Source of the DNA: an uncultured Candidatus Saccharibacteria bacterium
Lineage (GTDB): Bacteria; Patescibacteriota; Saccharimonadia; Saccharimonadales; Saccharimonadaceae
Assembly (NCBI GenBank): GCA_938030585.1
Contig: CALHIA010000124.1
Coordinates: 1-18,339, forward strand
DNA length: 18,339 nucleotides
Direction: 5' to 3'
Below, piece by piece: positions 14,285 to 18,339 of the stretch. The notes beneath the pieces are model-generated. The model saw nothing but the letters and a program-made list of their open reading frames with translations. It ran no database searches and was not told the DNA's origin. How positions within the stretch are numbered: the first letter of the stretch is position 1; each line of letters starts with the position of its first letter. Position numbers and translations under genes: made by a program.

Positions 14285-17248
14285 TTACTTGAGAAACTCA
14301 CGGAGGTAAACACCGGTAGGGGTTTGATCATTTTTGGCGATCTCTTCTGGCGTACCCTCGGCGATAATTTGACCACCATGTTGCCCACCTTCTGGACCCA
14401 TATCGATAATCCAGTCGGCGCTTTTAATCACATGTAAATTATGTTCGATAATAACCATGGTATTACCGCCGGCAACCAAGCGATCTAGGATTTTCAAGAG
14501 GCGATTCACGTCATCGGTATGTAGACCGGTGGTTGGCTCATCCAAAATATAAAGGGTCTTACCGGTCGAACGACGAGAAAGTTCGGTGGCAATTTTAATA
14601 CGCTGAGCTTCACCACCCGAGAAGGTAGTGGCAGATTGACCAAGACGAATATAACCGAGGCCAACTTCCTGAATAGTCTTCAGCTTATTAGCAATAGCAG
14701 GAATATTTTCGAAGAACTCCACCGCCTCGTCGATGGTCATGTTAAGAACATCAGAAATATCTTTACCCTTGTATTTTACCTCGAGCGCTTCACGGTTATA
14801 ACGTTTACCATGACAGGTCGGACAAGTCACATAAACATCTGGCAAGAAGTGCATTTCAATCTTATTCACACCATCACCTTGACAGGTTTCACAGCGACCA
14901 CCCTTGACATTAAAGGAGAAACGACCGGCCTTATAGCCGCGAATTTCCGCTTCTGGTTGAGCGGCAAAAAGTTCACGAATAGCCGTAAAGACACCCGTAT
15001 AGGTGGCTGGATTCGAGCGTGGCGTACGACCGATTGGACTCTGATCGATCACGATACATTTATCTAAATTATCGATACCATCGATACGTTCATGTTCACC
15101 AGCCACGGTTTGAGCACGATGAAGACGGGCGAGTAATTCGTTAGCTAAGATTTCATTAACTAGAGTGGACTTACCAGAGCCAGAAACACCGGAAACCACC
15201 GTCATGACCCCGAGCGGGAATTTAACCGTGAGATTTTTTAGGTTATTTTCCCTTGCGCCTACTACAGTGAGGTATTGGTTAAGTTTTGGCTTACGACGGG
15301 TTTTCGGTACAGGAATTTTCTTGGCACCGGATAAATATTTACCAGTGAGTGAATCCGAGTCATTCGCAATTTCCTCTGGCGTACCAGCGGAAATCACCTG
15401 ACCACCGCGCGCGCCAGCCCCAGGACCAATATCAACCAAATAATCTGCACTCATCATAGTATCTTCATCATGTTCGACCACCAGTACGGTATTTCTCAGG
15501 TCACGCAGATGCCTCAAGGTTGCGATTAATTTATCATTATCACGTTGATGTAGACCAATGGATGGCTCATCGAGCACATACAACACCCCCTGGAGACCAG
15601 AGCCGATTTGGGTAGCCAAGCGAATGCGTTGGGCTTCTCCACCCGAAAGAGTATTGGCGGCACGACTAAGCTCAAGATAGCCTAAACCCACGTCCTGCAT
15701 AAATTTGACACGCTCACGAATCACTTTGAGGATTGGGCGCGCAATTAAGGCCTCTGCCTCGGTAAATTCAAGATCCTGCGATAAAACATCCAGCATAGCA
15801 TCAACGTCTAAATTACAAAAATCATTAATATTTAGACCGTGAATAGTCACAGCGAGCACGACGGGCTTTAACCTAGCTCCGTGACAAGTTTGACATTCAT
15901 GTACGCGCATGAAGCGCTCGATGTCCTTGCGCATAAAATCCGAGTCAGTTTCCTTGTGGCGACGTTCAAGAGTCGGAATCACGCCTTCGTAGATTGACTC
16001 GTAGGTCGCACCATCCTTAAACTTGCCGGAGCCAGAAATTTTGACTTCGTATTTTTCGTTACCAGTGCCATAGAGGATTAAATGTTTCTGCTCTTCCGTC
16101 AGTTCGCGAATCGGTACGTGAATCGAAAAACCATGACGTGCAGCCACCGCGGAGAGACGTTTGAGCCACCAAGAGTCACTTTGTACGCGATTAAATGGAC
16201 GGATACCACCTTCGGCGATGGTGAGATTTTGATTAAATACGAGATTCGGGTCGATTTCCATGCGCGTACCAAGACCAGTACAGGTCGGACAGGCGCCTTG
16301 TGGAGCATTGAAGGAAAATAAACGCGGTTCGAGCTCTGGAATCAATTCATCTGGGTGAACTGGGCAGGCGTAACGTTGAGAATAAGTAAGAACTTCAGTA
16401 TTAGACTTACCGAGATTCTTCCCTTCAATGGTGGAAGAATTGTCATTAATCTTAAGAAGCATAATTAGGCCCTGGCCAAGCTCGAGAGCCTGCTCAATGG
16501 AACTAGAAATACGAGAATAAAGTTCTGGGTTCAAAATAAAGCGATCGACTACTAGTTCAATATCGTGACGTTCCTGTTTTTCAAGAGTCGGGAATTCATC
16601 CAAGGCGTAAACCACACCATCCACGCGCACACGAGAGAAACCTTTTTGGAGGTATTGTTCGGAGATATGGAGAAATTCACCTTTTTTCTGCTGAACGATT
16701 GGCGCCAGTAGCATCAATTTTGAACCAATCGGAAGCTTCATAACTTCGTTGACGATATCTTCCACGGAACGCTTAGAAACTTCGCGGTGACAAATCGGAC
16801 AATGCGGCACACCGACACGCGCAAAAAGTAGACGCAAGTAATCGTAAACTTCCGTGACGGTAGCGACAGTGGAACGAGGGTTTCTGGAAGTAGACTTTTG
16901 ATCAATAGAGATGGCTGGCGAAAGTCCAGTGATAGTGTCAAAGTCCGGCTTATCCATCACGCCGAGGAACATACGTGCATAAGAGGAGAGCGACTCGACA
17001 TAACGACGCTGGCCTTCAGCGTAAATCGTGTCGAAGGCGAGGCTAGATTTACCAGAACCAGAAAGCCCGGTAATCACCACGAGTTTATCGCGTGGAATAT
17101 CGAGGTCGATATTTTTGAGATTATTCTGCCTAGCACCACGAATCTTGATGTAATTGTCTGGATTATCCTTCAGAAGCGCCTTACCGCCCGGAGAGAGTAG
17201 ACCCTTATTTTTTGTTAGTTCTTCCACGTTTTTAGTCCCATTTACCAT
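14285..17248 (-). CDS. uvrA: UvrABC excinuclease subunit A
   Basis: This 987-residue protein is the damage-recognition ATPase of nucleotide excision repair, acting with UvrB. Two ABC ATPase modules are complete: Walker A motifs GLSGSGKSS (61-69) and GVSGSGKST, signature motifs NTLSGGEAQRI and TTFSGGEAQRI, and Walker B/D-loop regions YVLDEPSIGLH and YILDEPTTGLH. The second zinc module is intact (CETCQGDG...CPTCHGKR). The first reads CPVHP...CPTC (Cys295, His298, Cys320, Cys323) instead of the common CPxC; similar His-containing variants occur elsewhere in the family. An N-terminal extension of about 30 residues (MVNGTKNVEEL...) makes it slightly longer than the usual 940-960. The start at 17248 lies 17 nt downstream of a TATAAT box. 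No uvrB or uvrC lies in the window. Confidence 0.98.
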   Translation of the reverse strand: MVNGTKNVEELTKNKGLLSPGGKALLKDNPDNYIKIRGARQNNLKNIDLDIPRDKLVVITGLSGSGKSSLAFDTIYAEGQRRYVESLSSYARMFLGVMDKPDFDTITGLSPAISIDQKSTSRNPRSTVATVTEVYDYLRLLFARVGVPHCPICHREVSKRSVEDIVNEVMKLPIGSKLMLLAPIVQQKKGEFLHISEQYLQKGFSRVRVDGVVYALDEFPTLEKQERHDIELVVDRFILNPELYSRISSSIEQALELGQGLIMLLKINDNSSTIEGKNLGKSNTEVLTYSQRYACPVHPDELIPELEPRLFSFNAPQGACPTCTGLGTRMEIDPNLVFNQNLTIAEGGIRPFNRVQSDSWWLKRLSAVAARHGFSIHVPIRELTEEQKHLILYGTGNEKYEVKISGSGKFKDGATYESIYEGVIPTLERRHKETDSDFMRKDIERFMRVHECQTCHGARLKPVVLAVTIHGLNINDFCNLDVDAMLDVLSQDLEFTEAEALIARPILKVIRERVKFMQDVGLGYLELSRAANTLSGGEAQRIRLATQIGSGLQGVLYVLDEPSIGLHQRDNDKLIATLRHLRDLRNTVLVVEHDEDTMMSADYLVDIGPGAGARGGQVISAGTPEEIANDSDSLTGKYLSGAKKIPVPKTRRKPKLNQYLTVVGARENNLKNLTVKFPLGVMTVVSGVSGSGKSTLVNEILANELLARLHRAQTVAGEHERIDGIDNLDKCIVIDQSPIGRTPRSNPATYTGVFTAIRELFAAQPEAEIRGYKAGRFSFNVKGGRCETCQGDGVNKIEMHFLPDVYVTCPTCHGKRYNREALEVKYKGKDISDVLNMTIDEAVEFFENIPAIANKLKTIQEVGLGYIRLGQSATTFSGGEAQRIKIATELSRRSTGKTLYILDEPTTGLHTDDVNRLLKILDRLVAGGNTMVIIEHNLHVIKSADWIIDMGPEGGQHGGQIIAEGTPEEIAKNDQTPTGVYLREFLK

Positions 17249-17265
17249 ACTTAAATCAATTAGGT

Positions 17266-17274
17266 ATTATAACA
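17266..17274 (-). promoter_or_regulatory. Extended -10 promoter (TGTTATAAT) of uvrA
   Basis: TG-T-TATAAT, a perfect -10 hexamer, ends 17 nt before the uvrA ATG at 17248. The expected transcript would have a leader of about ten bases with no Shine-Dalgarno sequence. No SOS/LexA-like palindrome was noticed in the 58-bp gap. Confidence 0.6.
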
Positions 17275-17306
17275 AAAAATTAGCGTTTTGACGAGATGTG
17301 AGGGGT

Positions 17307-18339
17307 TTACGATCTAAGCGTAAAATAACCTGGAGCTCCTGGACGATCAATACGGAGAGCTTCAAGCCCAACATTATTTGGAGTAGATGAAGACCAGCCA
17401 TTGTTTCCCACTAAATTCACACGATTAGCAAATATTAGCATATTCCTAGGCGCACTGGTTCCAGCAGCAATAGCTCGAGAAGTATCCCAGTCACCTGAAG
17501 TATAGATTCTAGTCAGTCGATTATCTGTAGTAAAGCTAGCGAACATATACCCAAAATTTTCCACCTTTGGTGTAGTGAATGATCTTAAATCTAGTTCTGT
17601 TAGATTATCGTCCATTGAAAACATACTAGACATGTCGGTAACGTTTGCTGTATTAAAATTGGAGAGATTGATAGTTTTTAGTGCTGTCATTTGATAGAAC
17701 ATTGACCCCATATTTGTCACCTTGTCGGTTCTAAAATGACTAAGGTCTAGATGTTCAATTTTTCGCAACAGCGAGAACATACCAGACATATTTTCGACAT
17801 TTTTAGTATTAAAGCTACTAATATCTAAAGACGCTAAGTTGGTCATACCATTAAACATAGAGCGCATATCCGTCACATTCGAGGTATCAAAATTGGAGAG
17901 ATTGAGGGTGGTGAGGTTAGTCATATTAAAAAACATACCACCCATAATCGTCACCTGAGAGGTATTAAAATTAGAGAGATCAAGGGTGGTGAGACTAGAC
18001 ATACCATAAAACATAGAGCCCATATCCGTCACCTTCGAGGTATCAAAATTTGAAAAATTAAAAGCAGTGAGGTTAGTCATGTTAAAAAACATGCCGCCCA
18101 TATTCGTCACATTAGAGGTATTAAAGTTGGAAAGATTAAGGGTAGTGAGATTACGCATACCATTAAACATATGGCTCATATTCGTCACCCTCGAGGTATC
18201 GAACTTAGAGAGATCTAGTTCTAAAATATTTTTTATTTTTTGCTCACTATCCCCTGAAAAGAACATCATGCTACTATTAGTATTTAAATAAACCTTTTCT
18301 GGTTCAGCATGATAATAGGCTGTCTTATCTGTCGGATCT
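17307..18339 (-). CDS. BspA-like (DUF285) surface protein, 5' partial
   Basis: The C-terminal part of a fourth family member runs off the right edge; the frame remains open to 18339, so the Met at 18269 is internal. The edge encodes the shared linker (DPTDKTAYYHAEPEKVYLNT), nearly identical to that of the 507-aa protein at 1864-3387 (DPTDNTAYYYTGTEKVYLNT), which makes these two the closest relatives here. About nine to ten 26-residue DUF285 repeats follow, with very regular LSNFNTSNVTNMGGMFFNM-type units. The C-terminal module has TSGDWDTS, LVGNNG, LRIDRPGAPGYFT and a final LRS. A signal peptide and beta-sandwich are expected beyond the window. Its stop is 58 bp before the uvrA start on the same strand. 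Confidence 0.92.
   Translation of the reverse strand, partial: DPTDKTAYYHAEPEKVYLNTNSSMMFFSGDSEQKIKNILELDLSKFDTSRVTNMSHMFNGMRNLTTLNLSNFNTSNVTNMGGMFFNMTNLTAFNFSNFDTSKVTDMGSMFYGMSSLTTLDLSNFNTSQVTIMGGMFFNMTNLTTLNLSNFDTSNVTDMRSMFNGMTNLASLDISSFNTKNVENMSGMFSLLRKIEHLDLSHFRTDKVTNMGSMFYQMTALKTINLSNFNTANVTDMSSMFSMDDNLTELDLRSFTTPKVENFGYMFASFTTDNRLTRIYTSGDWDTSRAIAAGTSAPRNMLIFANRVNLVGNNGWSSSTPNNVGLEALRIDRPGAPGYFTLRS
17790..18101 (-). repeat. Higher-order 156-bp tandem duplication within DUF285 repeats
   Basis: Two adjacent 52-codon units (18101-17946 and 17945-17790) each hold two 26-residue repeats. Both begin MGGMFFNMTNLT, followed by SNFDTS, and both contain a second MF core. The two-repeat periodicity suggests recent unequal recombination on top of the basic 78-bp repeat. 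Confidence 0.65.

Noticed and set aside
16351..16365. UvrA first zinc module with CPVHP in place of CPxC, considered as a lost zinc site
   Set aside because: His can replace Cys as a zinc ligand and His-containing variants at this place are familiar in other UvrA proteins, so loss of function is not supported.

Overview
The window looks like part of a streamlined Patescibacteria/CPR genome, most likely Candidatus Saccharibacteria (TM7). This is an inference from gene content: several secreted BspA-like (DUF285) surface proteins with a shared beta-sandwich module, a LysM-CHAP wall hydrolase, an MltG-type transglycosylase, a baseplate-J-like membrane protein, and tightly packed genes with tiny intergenic gaps. 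UGA is used as a stop codon (the genes ending at 13263 and 14135), so the UGA=Gly code of Gracilibacteria/Absconditabacteria is excluded.

Layout. Positions 1-5316 (minus strand) hold three consecutive BspA-like surface-protein genes; the leftmost runs off the window. Positions 5392-10012 (minus) form a cell-envelope operon: a membrane-anchored baseplate-J-like protein, a RuvX-MltG fusion protein and a LysM-CHAP hydrolase. Positions 10071-14135 (plus), transcribed divergently from a 58-bp intergenic region, hold a soluble histidine kinase, a receiver-only response regulator, an RsuA/RluB-type pseudouridine synthase and a degenerate PfkB-like protein, linked by overlaps or short gaps. A bidirectional terminator at 14222-14250 separates this operon from convergent uvrA (14285-17248, minus). 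A fourth BspA-like gene (17307 to the right edge, minus) closes the window. No RNA gene, insertion sequence or CRISPR array was seen. No stretch above 300 bp lacks a gene.

How it works together. Every gene that appears to begin a transcript carries the same extended -10 box (T-G-n-TAAAAT or a close variant), usually 6-8 nt before the start codon and without a Shine-Dalgarno sequence, which predicts leaderless or near-leaderless mRNAs. Two downstream genes in the plus-strand operon have clear Shine-Dalgarno sites, and other internal starts overlap the previous stop codon. The leftmost surface-protein gene has a run of 10 G immediately after its start. With 10 G the start codon is out of frame with the rest of the gene; 11 or 8 G would restore the frame. 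This is the signature of an ON/OFF phase-variable surface protein, caught here in the OFF state, and is the most notable finding. Others are the RuvX-MltG fusion and the matching Pro/Ala/Thr/Gln-rich tails on the kinase and its regulator.
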